A DNA stretch of 51,157 bases, from NCBI GenBank assembly GCA_028285265.1, contig JANQPX010000064.1, positions 1 to 51,157 of the forward strand. Direction: 5' to 3'. This document shows positions 34,081 through 43,791 of the stretch, one piece after another. The translations under genes were made by a program, and so were the position numbers. Source of the stretch: Geminicoccaceae bacterium. GTDB lineage: Bacteria > Pseudomonadota > Alphaproteobacteria > Geminicoccales > Geminicoccaceae. The notes under the pieces were generated by a model. It was not told where the DNA came from and made no database searches. It saw only the letters and a program-made list of their open reading frames with translations. The number at the start of each line of letters is the position of its first letter. The first letter of the stretch is position 1.

Positions 34081-35501
34081 AGACCGTACTTTTCCCAGTA
34101 CTTGCCGAACAGGTCCTCTTCGGATGGTTTGTCTTCATCCACCGAAGTGACGAGATGGGTGATGTTAATGAAGTGGCGGTAGTTCAAGTTCTCGCTGATG
34201 GAGTTTCCACCCCAGCTACCGCAGCCCATGGAGAGTGTGAACGGGAGGCCGGTATCGAAACCGCCACCGTTCGCAAAGGTATGGGCTTGGTTCACGAGAA
34301 CGCGCACCACGTCCATGTCCTCAGCGAGCTCTCGTGCGCGTTCCACCAGATTGGTGTGCAGCCCAAGCGAGTGCCCCTTGCCCTGGAATTCGAGAATGTC
34401 ATGGGCGATCGACTTCGCCTGGGCAAAGTCGGAAGCGCGATAGATCGTCAAGACCAACGAAAGCTTTTCGCCGGACAGTGGGGATGCTGGGCCGATTCCG
34501 GTTTCTTCTACCATAAAGAAGCGAGCACTGGACGCATTGCTTGGCAGATCGAAGACGTCGGCGAGGACAGATGCGTCTTTGGCAATGACCTTTCGGTTCA
34601 GTTTGCCGTCGATCCAAAGCCGCTCGACCACGCGCTGCCCCTCTGCTGGCGAGGTCATGTAGCCGCCCGCGGCCTGGAGGGCTCCGATCGCGTCATCGAA
34701 GACCTCGTCGACGATGATCACGCTATTCTCGGACGAACAGCTGGTGGCATTGTCGAAGATCTTGGAGGCGGTGATCTTTTGCGCCGCCGCGGTCAAATCT
34801 GCTGTCTCATCGATGATAACGGGCACGTTGCCTGCTCCGACACCAATAGCGGGTGTGCCACTGGAGTAGGCTTGGCGAACATTGTTCTGTGAGCCCGTAC
34901 AGACGATCAGATCCGCTTCCTTCATCAGAACCTTGGTGCGTTCTCGATCGACGGGCGCCGGAACAATTTGCACGAGGTCTAAGGGAGCCCCGACTTTGGC
35001 AAGCTCTGTCCGCATGCCCTCGACGGTGGCGACAGTCGCCGCATAGCCAGCGGGAGAGGGGGCAATAATCACGGCATTGCCGCCTTTGAGCGCCATCATC
35101 GCTTTATTGACCGGCGTTGCCGACGGATTGGTCGACGGCGTAATCGCAGCGACGACGCCAATCGGTTTCGCATATTTGACCAAGCCCAACTCCGGCAGAT
35201 CTTCGATGACGCCGGTCGTTTTGACACGCATCAGATCGCGGAGGGTGCCAAAGGTCTTCCGTTGGTTTTTGATGACCTTGTCGTCAGCATTGCCAAGGCC
35301 GGTACTTTCGACGGCGAGTTCGGCCAAGCGTCGTGCATTTTCTGGCTTGTAAATGGACCAGGCAAGCGAGGTTACCGCATCATCGATTGCGTCCTGATTG
35401 GTATTGTCGAACGCCATCATGGCCGCTCGAGCCCGGTTGATCAGACCGGCGATCACAGCTTCAGGGCTTTCTTGGTTCACCGCCGTTTCGGGCTTGGTCA
35501 T
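34077..35501 (-). CDS. CoA-acylating aldehyde dehydrogenase (EutE/SauS-like)
   Basis: A 474-residue CoA-dependent aldehyde dehydrogenase, which interconverts an acyl-CoA and an aldehyde with NAD(P)H. The catalytic Cys lies in IFDNATSCSSENSVI (about residue 255). The cofactor-binding ITPSTNPSATPVNKAMMALKGGNAV and the GVGAGNVPVIID block match acylating enzymes of the EutE, PduP, AdhE and sulfoacetaldehyde dehydrogenase (SauS) type. There is no targeting sequence for a microcompartment that I can see. Start overlaps tctA by ATGA and the stop overlaps the sucC-like start, so it works with the ligase. SauS is my best guess on overall text, held loosely. Confidence 0.84.
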   Translation of the reverse strand: MTKPETAVNQESPEAVIAGLINRARAAMMAFDNTNQDAIDDAVTSLAWSIYKPENARRLAELAVESTGLGNADDKVIKNQRKTFGTLRDLMRVKTTGVIEDLPELGLVKYAKPIGVVAAITPSTNPSATPVNKAMMALKGGNAVIIAPSPAGYAATVATVEGMRTELAKVGAPLDLVQIVPAPVDRERTKVLMKEADLIVCTGSQNNVRQAYSSGTPAIGVGAGNVPVIIDETADLTAAAQKITASKIFDNATSCSSENSVIIVDEVFDDAIGALQAAGGYMTSPAEGQRVVERLWIDGKLNRKVIAKDASVLADVFDLPSNASSARFFMVEETGIGPASPLSGEKLSLVLTIYRASDFAQAKSIAHDILEFQGKGHSLGLHTNLVERARELAEDMDVVRVLVNQAHTFANGGGFDTGLPFTLSMGCGSWGGNSISENLNYRHFINITHLVTSVDEDKPSEEDLFGKYWEKYGL

Positions 35502-37036
35502 CTCGCCTCTTCCTTTTCCGACTCACTCGGCACGTCAGACTTGAGCTGCCTGACTGCTGCTGCGATGTTCCACATCAATGTGAGGATAGCTGCCGTCAAG
35601 AGCAAGGCGGCGATGGGACGACCGAATAATGCTAAGGGGTCATAGTTCAAAAGCTGCATCGACTTGGTAAAGCTGCTCTCGCCGAGCGACCCAAGAATAA
35701 GCCCCATGACGATGCCAGCAACAGAGTAGCCGGAGCGTCTGAGCAAAAAGCCGACGATGCCGGCGATATACATCACCCAAATATCGACGGTCAGATTGCG
35801 CAAGGCATAGGCGCCGATGGTGGCGATCAGCAGAATCGCCGGTGCCAGCAGGTGAAAGGGGATGCGCAGGAGGTGGACGACTGTCTTGGTTTGGATATAG
35901 CCAAGGCCGAGGATCGCGATATTCGCGAAGAACATGGCAGCGAACACCACCCAGACCAACTCTTTCGAGGTGATGAACACCAAGGGGCCAGGCTCCATGC
36001 CATGAATCTGGAAAACGCCCATCATCATCGCGGTCAATGCACCGCCGGGGAGGCCAAGGGCTAAGAGCGGTATCATGGCAGCGCCAGTTGCTGAGTTGTT
36101 TGCCGTCTCCGATGCAACAACACCGCCAAGTTCGCCCTTACCGAATTTCCCCTTCGGTGACCAACGAACGGCTTCATTATAGCTCAAAAAGGCTGCAAGG
36201 ACGGCGCCAATACCGGGAAGGATACCAGCAAAGAAGCCGATCACCATGGAGCGTAGGACGGTAAACTTGAGCCGCCAGAACTCGAAGAAGCTCGGTAAGC
36301 TCAGGCGCACGCGTGCAGCGCCTGGATTTTCCGTGAGGCTTTTGGCCCCTTGGGTAAACACTTCGGCGACGGCAAACAGGCCGAGCACCACCGGAATGAA
36401 GTGGATGCCGGCGAGCAAGTAATAGGTGCCAAAATTGTACCGGGCAATGCCGTCTGCCGGGTCGGTGCCGATGGTGGCGATCAAAAGGCCGAGCGAGACG
36501 GACAGGAGGCCTTTCCAGAGATCGGCAGCACCGACCGAGGCGGAGACCGCAAGACCAAAACAAATGAGCGCGAAGATCTCCGGCGGACCGAAGGCACGAA
36601 CGGCCCAGCCCGCTATCGTTGGTGTCGCGGTCATCATCAAGACCGCTGAGCAAATACCCCCGAACGCGGAGCAGATCACAGCGGCGCCAATCGCTTTGGC
36701 GGCCTCGCCATTTTTGGTCATGGGGTAGCCATCGAACGCCGTTGGCGCGTTTTCTGGCGACCCCGGTATATTGAACAGGATGGCCGTGATCGCGCCGCCG
36801 AATACGCCGGCGCAGTAGATCACTGAATAGAGCATAATGGCATGGGTCGGGTTCATGGCGGCGGTGAAGGGCAGAATCACCGCACCCAGCGTCAGCATGT
36901 TGATGCCGGGAATCGCTCCAAAAAGCATGCCGCCCAAAAGGCCGCCCGCGAATATCATCAGCGCTGTCGGATCCGAGAAAAGCGCTGAAGCACCAAGCCA
37001 GAAGTCAGCCATGTTCGTTGATTGTCCAGCCGTCAT
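35498..37036 (-). CDS. tctA: tripartite tricarboxylate transporter large membrane subunit TctA
   Basis: A 512-residue membrane protein with about 11-12 hydrophobic segments. The family signature GAIPGINMLTLGAVILPF is near residue 42, repeated in the second half as GILPGIGAVLAAFLSY. Further conserved text includes FNIPGSPENAPTAFDGYPM and LPGGALTAMMMGVF. It is the transport subunit that couples ion flow to uptake of carboxylates delivered by TctC. Its stop overlaps the aldehyde dehydrogenase start, tying uptake to catabolism. Confidence 0.93.
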   Translation of the reverse strand: MTAGQSTNMADFWLGASALFSDPTALMIFAGGLLGGMLFGAIPGINMLTLGAVILPFTAAMNPTHAIMLYSVIYCAGVFGGAITAILFNIPGSPENAPTAFDGYPMTKNGEAAKAIGAAVICSAFGGICSAVLMMTATPTIAGWAVRAFGPPEIFALICFGLAVSASVGAADLWKGLLSVSLGLLIATIGTDPADGIARYNFGTYYLLAGIHFIPVVLGLFAVAEVFTQGAKSLTENPGAARVRLSLPSFFEFWRLKFTVLRSMVIGFFAGILPGIGAVLAAFLSYNEAVRWSPKGKFGKGELGGVVASETANNSATGAAMIPLLALGLPGGALTAMMMGVFQIHGMEPGPLVFITSKELVWVVFAAMFFANIAILGLGYIQTKTVVHLLRIPFHLLAPAILLIATIGAYALRNLTVDIWVMYIAGIVGFLLRRSGYSVAGIVMGLILGSLGESSFTKSMQLLNYDPLALFGRPIAALLLTAAILTLMWNIAAAVRQLKSDVPSESEKEEAR

Positions 37037-37039
37037 GGC

Positions 37040-37552
37040 TCATCGGATCGTCACCAAAAGCCAGTTATTGACGTCATAGAAGCCGGGCCAATTGCCGACC
37101 GGTAGTGCTACGTAGAATAACTTCGCGAAAATCAGAAAAACCAGGGCGGTAATGATGGCTGTTGTAAGGACGACAACATACCAACGACGTTCACCGACAT
37201 AGAGCAGAAAGACAATTAGGAAAACAGGTGTGGTCAGGTAGAACCCGGTCCTCGGAAGCAGCCATGCATAGATCAGCGGTATGACAAAGAGGCCAACAGA
37301 ACCGATAAGACCTTTGCTGCTTTCCGAAGTGTCGCGTTGGGCCGTCTGTCGCTCTTCACGAAGCCGAATCGCGGCATGGATCACCGCCGTGATGGCCATC
37401 AAAAGAATAACAGCACGTGGCCAGCTCGCGGCACCCCATTGATAGGTGCCGAGTTCGTCCGAGAATTGGAAACTCAGGCCGAAAGCGACGAGGGCAAGGG
37501 CAAGCCAAAAAGCGAGCTCAAGCCAGGTGCCGATATGGTGGGATCGTTCCAT
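37040..37552 (-). CDS. tctB: tripartite tricarboxylate transporter small membrane subunit TctB
   Basis: A 170-residue protein with four hydrophobic helices, the usual topology of TctB. The first is LELAFWLALALVAFGLSF, followed by WGAASWPRAVILLMAI and two more near the C-terminus. It partners TctA in the membrane. I prefer the ATG at 37550-37552, which places the first helix near the N-terminus. A TTG at 37604-37606 would add 18 charged residues. Neither has a strong ribosome site. It is three bases from tctA. Confidence 0.85.
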   Translation of the reverse strand: MERSHHIGTWLELAFWLALALVAFGLSFQFSDELGTYQWGAASWPRAVILLMAITAVIHAAIRLREERQTAQRDTSESSKGLIGSVGLFVIPLIYAWLLPRTGFYLTTPVFLIVFLLYVGERRWYVVVLTTAIITALVFLIFAKLFYVALPVGNWPGFYDVNNWLLVTIR

Positions 37553-37621
37553 CTTGACGCTGACGGGGCGATCGCTTCTACGACCGCCCCAACGAACGTC
37601 CGCCAAGTCTTGGCCAGGATC

Positions 37622-38599
37622 TTAGTCGATCAGGCCAATTTCTTTGTAAACGGCCGTGTAGGTATCGGCAGCCCCTGCGATAAGCTCTCTTGAGCCCGCC
37701 GTGTCCCGATAGCTGTCAATGAGAGTCATGAACTTGCTCTCATTGAACTTCTGGAACTCGGCAGAATCGAAGCCTTGCTTACAGGCAGCTTCGAGGAAGC
37801 GCTTGCGGTCCTCAGCGACATCGGGGTGGACATAGAAGCCGCGGAAACGGAGCAGTGCTTCGAAGTCGGCGCCTGCTTCGACATGGGTCGGTACATCGGC
37901 GAACGCGCTCGGACGCTCCGGGTAAATCGAGAGGATCGGCACCATCTGCTCGGCATCGAGGAAGTTACGAACATCGCCCGGCTGCTCAAACAAAGCATCC
38001 ACCTGACCGCCGATAAGGGCTGCATAGCGTTCAGCGGGCTTGTCGAAGGCAATCTGGTTGGTCTCAAAGCCGAGGGCCTGTTCGATCTTCAGCATATTCA
38101 CCCGTTCCATCGAGCCGACATTGCCGACATTGGCAACGGAGAGCTGATTGTCTTTGGCATAGGCGACGAAGCTGTCCCAATCGCTGAACCGCTCATCGTC
38201 GGGGCGGATATAGATCTGGGAGAAGGTGATTTGTGCCATGCAGAGCGGCTCCCAATCGTTACCGGGATGTTCTGCAAGCTTGCCGGAAACATGGTTGGTC
38301 ACGGCGTCGTCGATCGATTCGAGGAGCGTGTAACCATCGGCCGGCGCGGTCATGAAGTCTGGCACCGCCGCCATCCCGCCGCCACCAGGCTTGTTCACCA
38401 CCTGGATGGGCTGACCGAGGACAGGCTCCATCGACGCGGCCATGGCGCGGGAGAGCTGATCTGAACCGCCGCCGGCGCCGTAGGGTACGATCATGGTGAG
38501 CGGGCGCTCGGGAAAGTCGGCGGGCTTGTCCTGAGCGATCGCTGTGGCCGAGACCGTCATGGCCACCGCCATGGCGACAGCTGAAGGCATGTTGAGCAT
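37622..38599 (-). CDS. tctC: tripartite tricarboxylate transporter periplasmic binding protein (TctC/Bug)
   Basis: A 325-residue Bug-family binding protein. The signal peptide is MLNMPSAVAMAVAMTVSA ending in AIAQ, cleaved before DKPADFPERP. The ligand-binding loops LTMIVPYGAGGGSDQLSR and VNKPGGGGMAA are diagnostic; they hold a carboxylate through water and backbone contacts. The start ATG at 38597-38599 follows AGGAGGA by nine bases. It is the first gene of the tctC-tctB-tctA-aldehyde dehydrogenase-ligase operon, so its ligand is probably the acid that the ligase activates. Confidence 0.92.
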   Translation of the reverse strand: MLNMPSAVAMAVAMTVSATAIAQDKPADFPERPLTMIVPYGAGGGSDQLSRAMAASMEPVLGQPIQVVNKPGGGGMAAVPDFMTAPADGYTLLESIDDAVTNHVSGKLAEHPGNDWEPLCMAQITFSQIYIRPDDERFSDWDSFVAYAKDNQLSVANVGNVGSMERVNMLKIEQALGFETNQIAFDKPAERYAALIGGQVDALFEQPGDVRNFLDAEQMVPILSIYPERPSAFADVPTHVEAGADFEALLRFRGFYVHPDVAEDRKRFLEAACKQGFDSAEFQKFNESKFMTLIDSYRDTAGSRELIAGAADTYTAVYKEIGLID

Positions 38600-38809
38600 T
38601 GGGGATATCCTCCTTGATTTTTCGGAATGCCGGCGCATCCAACGACGTGTCAGGTGGTGGCGCGTCCGAATTCTGCAAGCAACTTCGCGCAGTTAAAGAA
38701 AAGGTGCAAGGACTGCTAGTCCCATTGACCTCGAAAGCTGACAATACCAAATCTCGAGAGTCGAAACTGATCGAGAGCCAAGAAACCAACAGGTCGAAAG
38801 GACAGGGTT

Positions 38810-39283
38810 ATGGCGAAGGCGACCTTCGGAGCCGGTTGTTTTTGGGGCGTGGAAGCCGCGTTTCGTAGAATTCCCGGTGTTATCGCGACCACGGTCGGCT
38901 ACGCCGGTGGGGCCACCGACCAACCGACCTATGAGATGGTGTGCACGGGTCGAACAGGTCATGCCGAAGTTGTCGAGGTTGAATTCGATCCGGCCAAGGT
39001 CGGCTATGATCAGTTGCTTGATGTGTTTTGGGCCAATCATGATCCGACACAGCTCAACCGCCAGGGGCCTGATATCGGCACTCAATATCGCTCGGCGATC
39101 TATTTCCACGATGCGGAGCAAGAGGAAGAGGCAAAGGCGTCACTTTCAAGGCTGGAAGCATCCCGCATCCATAAAAGTGCGATCGTCACCGAGATCACGC
39201 CGGCGTCGACCTTTTGGAAAGCGGAAGACTATCATCAGCAATATCTTGAAAAACGCGGCCTTGCGCAGTGTTTAATCCCCTGA
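38810..39283 (+). CDS. msrA: peptide methionine-S-sulfoxide reductase MsrA
   Basis: A 157-residue MsrA that repairs the S-epimer of methionine sulfoxide in proteins. The active-site GAGCFWG places the nucleophilic Cys at residue 10. TVGYAGG, GHAEVVEVEFDP and DIGTQYRSAIYF are the usual conserved blocks, and a resolving Cys (AQCLIP) sits at the very end. It is divergent from tctC and monocistronic as far as can be seen. Confidence 0.96.
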   Translation: MAKATFGAGCFWGVEAAFRRIPGVIATTVGYAGGATDQPTYEMVCTGRTGHAEVVEVEFDPAKVGYDQLLDVFWANHDPTQLNRQGPDIGTQYRSAIYFHDAEQEEEAKASLSRLEASRIHKSAIVTEITPASTFWKAEDYHQQYLEKRGLAQCLIP

Positions 39284-39447
39284 AAGACGTGGTGTGAGAG
39301 CGTTGTCAGGGTCGTTCAAAGGATCTTGAAGAAATAGCAGTCAACGGCTTGCGGAGTGGGCCACTCTTGATTATAACGCTGTAGCTTCAGGTCGGTCGGG
39401 CACCTGACGGCTTTACGCGACCTGTGGAGTTTCCCCGGAGTTACTTG

Positions 39448-39648
39448 ATGTCTAAGCTTAAGACGAAGCGCGCGGCGGCGAAGCGATTTCGTTTCACCGG
39501 AACCGGCAAGATTTTGCGAAACAAGGCCTATCACCGTCATCAGCTGACCCATAAGGCGAAGAAGGTGAAGGCTAATCAGCGTGGCACGGTTGTCGTGGCC
39601 GATGGCGATGCCAAGCTGATCAAGAAGATGCTGCCCTACGGCGGCTGA
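39448..39648 (+). CDS. rpmI: 50S ribosomal protein L35
   Basis: A 66-residue basic protein, MSKLKTKRAAAKRFRFTGTG to KKMLPYGG, which is full-length bL35. A Shine-Dalgarno-like CCGGAG lies ten bases before the ATG. The gene precedes rplT by 49 bases, the standard rpmI-rplT order. The infC gene that often precedes rpmI is absent here; the upstream neighbour is msrA. Confidence 0.97.
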   Translation: MSKLKTKRAAAKRFRFTGTGKILRNKAYHRHQLTHKAKKVKANQRGTVVVADGDAKLIKKMLPYGG

Positions 39649-39697
39649 CATGCGGACGCGCTTGGCGCGCACGATCAGACGATTGAAGGTATGAAAC

Positions 39698-40057
39698 ATG
39701 GCTAGGGTTAAACGAGGCGTAACGGCCAAAGCGCGTCACAAAAAAGTCGTCGCGCGTGCGAAGGGTTATCGTGGCCGCAGCAGCAATTGCTTCCGCCTGG
39801 CGACCAATCGCGTCGAGAAAGGTTTGCAATATGCGTACCGCGATCGACGTGTGAAGAAGCGGAATTTCCGCGCCCTTTGGATCCAGCGCATCAATGCGGC
39901 CGCGCGCGAACAGGGCTTGACCTATGGTCGCCTGATGCACGGGCTCAAGACCGCCGGCATCGAGATCGATCGGAAGATGCTTGCCGATATCGCGGTCAAA
40001 GACGCGTCTGCCTTTACCAGCTTGGCCCAGCAGGCCCAATCCGCCCTGGAAGGCTAA
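39698..40057 (+). CDS. rplT: 50S ribosomal protein L20
   Basis: A 119-residue bL20 with ARVKRGVTAKARHKKVVARA at the N-terminus and INAAAREQGLTYGRLMHGL in the globular domain. It is essential for early 50S assembly and in some bacteria represses its own operon through the mRNA leader. A rho-independent terminator follows 24 bases after the stop. Confidence 0.97.
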   Translation: MARVKRGVTAKARHKKVVARAKGYRGRSSNCFRLATNRVEKGLQYAYRDRRVKKRNFRALWIQRINAAAREQGLTYGRLMHGLKTAGIEIDRKMLADIAVKDASAFTSLAQQAQSALEG

Positions 40058-40081
40058 AGCGTCATCAGATCCGGGGTTGGG

Positions 40082-40105
40082 AAGGGGCCAAAAGGCCCCT
40101 TTTTT
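40082..40105 (+). terminator. rho-independent terminator between rplT and pheS
   Basis: AAGGGGCC and GGCCCCTT form an 8-bp perfect stem with an AAAA loop, and the second arm runs into a tract of six T. It should end or attenuate the rpmI-rplT transcript 53 bases before pheS. Confidence 0.93.
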
Positions 40106-40157
40106 GCTGGTTTTTGAGATTGTGGTTCGAGCAACAGTGTAAGCGACGAGAAGTCCG

Positions 40158-41273
40158 ATGGCGGAGATGGCGAGAGAGAGCGACGTGAGCGGCGGCGGGG
40201 TTGATATTGACCGCCTCGAAGGGGAAATCCTTGGGGCGATCGATGGCGTCAGTGCGATGGATGCGCTGGAGCAGATCAGGGTCGCTGAGCTCGGTAAGAA
40301 GGGCCGAATCACGGCGCTGACAAAGAGTTTGGGGGCGCTCGATCCCGAGGCGCGTCGGGAAGCTGGCCAGCGCTATAATGTGTTGAAGCAGGCCGTTGCT
40401 CACGCGATTGCAACAAAAAAGGAGACACTCGAGTCGGTTGCTCTCGACGCCCAGCTTCTCGATGAGACCGTGGACGTCACGCTACCGATCCGGCCAGAGA
40501 TTATGGGCCGTCTCCACCCGGTCAGTCAGGTGACTGAAGAACTGATCGCGATTTTTGGCGAGATGGGCTTCCGTGTTGCCGAGGGGCCCGACGTGGAAGA
40601 CGACTTTAACAATTTCTCAGCCCTAAACATTCCGCCGGAACATCCCGCCCGCCAGATGCAGGACACGTTCTATCTGCAGGCGGAGAAGAGCAACATGCCG
40701 CTCGTCCTCCGGACACACACGTCACCGGTGCAGATCCGAACCATGATGTCCGGTCCGCCGCCTTACCGGATCATCGCACCCGGCCGCACCTACCGTTGTG
40801 ATTATGACCTGACCCACACGCCGATGTTCCATCAGGTCGAAGGGCTTTTGATCGACCGGCGTACCCATATGGGCCACCTCAAAGGGTGCCTCACCGATTT
40901 TGTTCGCACATTTTTTGAACGCGACGATATCCCTGTACGCTTCCGCCCTAGCTATTTTCCGTTCACCGAGCCGTCTGCCGAGATGGATATTGGCTGTAGG
41001 AGGACGGCCGACGAGCTAATCATCGGTGAAGGGGACGATTGGCTCGAAATCTTGGGCTGCGGCATGGTGCATCCGAATGTGCTGCGCGCCGTCGGGGTCG
41101 ACCCCGAGGTTTGGCAGGGTTTCGCCTTCGGTATGGGCATTGATCGCATCGCCATGCTCAAATACGGCATTCCCGATCTTCGAACCTTCTTCGAGGGTGA
41201 TCTTCGCTGGTCCGGTAATTACGGCTTTGGGGCCATTGACGTCCCCACGACCTATGGAGGGCTGTCCCGATGA
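40158..41273 (+). CDS. pheS: phenylalanyl-tRNA synthetase alpha subunit
   Basis: A 371-residue class II synthetase subunit, slightly longer than usual because of about ten extra N-terminal residues. The coiled-coil arm occupies the first ~100 residues (KGRITALTKSLGAL). Catalytic text includes RPEIMGRLHPVSQV, NFSALNIPPEHPAR, motif 2 YRCDYDLTHTPMFHQVEG and motif 3 GFAFGMGIDRIAMLKYG. The complex charges tRNA-Phe. Its TGA overlaps the pheT ATG as ATGA. Confidence 0.96.
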   Translation: MAEMARESDVSGGGVDIDRLEGEILGAIDGVSAMDALEQIRVAELGKKGRITALTKSLGALDPEARREAGQRYNVLKQAVAHAIATKKETLESVALDAQLLDETVDVTLPIRPEIMGRLHPVSQVTEELIAIFGEMGFRVAEGPDVEDDFNNFSALNIPPEHPARQMQDTFYLQAEKSNMPLVLRTHTSPVQIRTMMSGPPPYRIIAPGRTYRCDYDLTHTPMFHQVEGLLIDRRTHMGHLKGCLTDFVRTFFERDDIPVRFRPSYFPFTEPSAEMDIGCRRTADELIIGEGDDWLEILGCGMVHPNVLRAVGVDPEVWQGFAFGMGIDRIAMLKYGIPDLRTFFEGDLRWSGNYGFGAIDVPTTYGGLSR

Positions 41274-43672
41274 AGTTCTCCCTGCCTTGGCTGAAGGATC
41301 ATCTAGAAACCGATGCTACCGTCGACATGGTGGCGGACAAGCTGACCGCGCTCGGTCTGGAAGTGGATAGCGTTGAGCAAGGCGTCGACTTTTCGACGTT
41401 CACGATCGCGGAGATTGTCGGGCTTCGTCGCCACCCCAATGCCGAACGCCTCAATCTTTGCGAGGTCGACACCGGCAAAGAGAAGCTCGAGGTGGTCTGC
41501 GGCGCTCCCAATGTTCACCTCGGCCTCAAAGGGGTATTCGCACCAGTTGGCACGGTCATCCCTGAGAGCGGGGAAGTGCTAAAACGTGCCAAGATTCGCG
41601 GCGTTGAGAGCCAGGGCATGCTCTGTTCCGCGCGCGAACTTGGCCTTGGCGACGACCATGATGGCATCATCGAACTCCCTGCTGAAGCGCCTGTTGGACA
41701 GCCTGCCTCAGAGGTGCTGTCGGTCGAAGGCCCGGTGATCGATATCGACATCACGCCGAACAGGGGCGACTGCTTCGGTATCAGCGGTGTCGCGCGCGAG
41801 CTCGCGGCGGGAGGGCTTGGCACCCTCAAAAGCCGTGACTTTACGCCGGTATCGTCGACCTTCCAAACCGACCTCGGTATCGCCTTCGACTTCCCCGACG
41901 GTCAAGAGAATGCTTGCCCGCTCTTCGTCGCTCGCGTGTTTCGTGGCGTCAAAAATGGTCCGAGCCCTGCTTGGCTTCAGGCGCGGTTGACCGCTATCGG
42001 CCTTCGTCCCATTTCCGCCCTGGTCGATATCACCAATTACGTCACATTCGACCTCGGCCGTCCTCTCCATGTGTTCGACAAGAACAAGGTGCAGGGCGAC
42101 CTGCTGACCCTTCGATTTGCGAAGGCTGGTGAGACGCTGGAAGCGTTGGACGGTAAAACCTACGAGCTCGATGACCAAATGACGGTCATCGCCGATGCAT
42201 CGGGTCCCGAAGCGCTCGGTGGCATTATGGGTGGCGAGCCGACGGGCTGTACCGAGGAGACCACGGACGTCGTTTTGGAAATCGCTCTCTTCGATTCCAT
42301 TCGTACGGCGAAGACTGGACGCAAGCTCGGCATTGAGAGCGATGCGCGGACCCGCTTCGAGCGTGGACTTGATCCAGCGATGGTGATCGCCGGCGCCGAA
42401 TATGCGACCAAGCTGATCCTCGAGCTTTGCGGCGGCGAGGCAAGCCAGCTGGTGGTTGCCGGCAACGTGCCCGGTCTCCGCGCTCCGTTTTCGTTCCGCT
42501 TAAGTCAGCTGGAGCGTCTCGCCGGCATTACCCTCGACGTTGAGACGATCGAGGAGCATCTCCAGGCGCTTGGTTTTCAGGTCGAGGTCGTGAGTGAGGA
42601 GACCATTCAGGTCGTGCCGCCGACGTGGCGCCATGATGTCAGCATGGAGGCTGATATCGTTGAAGAACTGGCGCGACTTCAGGGCTATGAACGCATTCCA
42701 CCGATGCCTGTGCGGCGTACGACGGCGGTGAGCGAGCCGATCCTTGCTCCTGAACAACGCATGCGTTCGATTGCACGGCGCACCCTTGCAGCCCGGGGCA
42801 TTTCTGAAGCAGCGACCTGGTCTTTCATCGAGCCCGCCATGGCCGAAGCCTTCGGTAAGGGCGACATTCGGTTACGTAATCCGATCAATTCAGAACTCTC
42901 TGCGCTACGCCCAAGTGTTCTGCCGAACCTTTTGCAGGCAGCGGGACGCAATCGCAGCCGAGGTATTGAGAGTGTCGCCCTTTTTGAGAGCGGCCCCCGC
43001 TTTCTTGGCGATCAACCTGGCGAGCAGGAAGTCACGATCGGTGGTGTCCGTGTTGGCCCGAACCACGGGCGTCATTGGGCCGAACAGCCGCGTGACGTCG
43101 ATGTGTTTGATGCCCGTGCGGACGCGCTTGCTGTGCTCCATGCCTGCAAAGTTAACCCAGAGGGCGTTCGCGTCGTCCCCGAGGGCCCTTCGCACTTTCA
43201 CCCGGGCCGAAAGGGTCGGTTGATGTTGGGGCCGAAGACGGTGCTTGCTGAATTTGGCGAGATTCACCCCGGTATCTTGCGAAAACTTGACCTGGACACG
43301 CGAGCAGTCGGGTTCGAAGTCTTCCTTGATCGTTTGCCCAAGCCCAAACGGAAAAAGTCGTGCGCGCGTCCGGCGCTTAAGGTTTCGAACTTCCCGCCTG
43401 TCGATCGGGATTTTGCGTTTGTCGTTGATCAAAGCGTGCCGGCGGAGACCCTCATGAATGCGGTACGTGGTGCCGAGCGCTCGCTGATTCAGGACGTCTC
43501 ACTGTTCGACGTTTATCAAGGCAAGGGCTTGGATGATGACAAGAAATCGCTTGCGATCGCGGTACGATTGCAATCGATGGACCATACGCTTTCGGAGAAT
43601 GAGATCGAGGCCGCCGTCAAGAAGATCACGACAGCCGCCACCAAGGCTACCGGTGCCCAGCTTCGCGCTTAG
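41270..43672 (+). CDS. pheT: phenylalanyl-tRNA synthetase beta subunit
   Basis: An 800-residue beta subunit of normal length. It has the EMAP-like tRNA-binding domain near residues 40-150 (TIAEIVGLRRHPNAERLNLC), the B3/B4 editing domain (GDCFGISGVARELA), the B5 domain, the catalytic-like core with FERGLDPAM, and the C-terminal anticodon-binding FDX-ACB domain (SNFPPVDRDFAFVVD). It edits mischarged Tyr-tRNA and binds the anticodon. Translationally coupled to pheS. Confidence 0.97.
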   Translation: MKFSLPWLKDHLETDATVDMVADKLTALGLEVDSVEQGVDFSTFTIAEIVGLRRHPNAERLNLCEVDTGKEKLEVVCGAPNVHLGLKGVFAPVGTVIPESGEVLKRAKIRGVESQGMLCSARELGLGDDHDGIIELPAEAPVGQPASEVLSVEGPVIDIDITPNRGDCFGISGVARELAAGGLGTLKSRDFTPVSSTFQTDLGIAFDFPDGQENACPLFVARVFRGVKNGPSPAWLQARLTAIGLRPISALVDITNYVTFDLGRPLHVFDKNKVQGDLLTLRFAKAGETLEALDGKTYELDDQMTVIADASGPEALGGIMGGEPTGCTEETTDVVLEIALFDSIRTAKTGRKLGIESDARTRFERGLDPAMVIAGAEYATKLILELCGGEASQLVVAGNVPGLRAPFSFRLSQLERLAGITLDVETIEEHLQALGFQVEVVSEETIQVVPPTWRHDVSMEADIVEELARLQGYERIPPMPVRRTTAVSEPILAPEQRMRSIARRTLAARGISEAATWSFIEPAMAEAFGKGDIRLRNPINSELSALRPSVLPNLLQAAGRNRSRGIESVALFESGPRFLGDQPGEQEVTIGGVRVGPNHGRHWAEQPRDVDVFDARADALAVLHACKVNPEGVRVVPEGPSHFHPGRKGRLMLGPKTVLAEFGEIHPGILRKLDLDTRAVGFEVFLDRLPKPKRKKSCARPALKVSNFPPVDRDFAFVVDQSVPAETLMNAVRGAERSLIQDVSLFDVYQGKGLDDDKKSLAIAVRLQSMDHTLSENEIEAAVKKITTAATKATGAQLRA

Positions 43673-43791
43673 TCGTCGAGGTGACGACGTCGCGCGGCGC
43701 ATGAGACCAACGTTGCATCGCCCGTTGCCTTCCGAGCCGGCGTTGCCAAGGCTATAAACCTAAGGCGCTTTGCCCCATTTTTCGGATTGTC

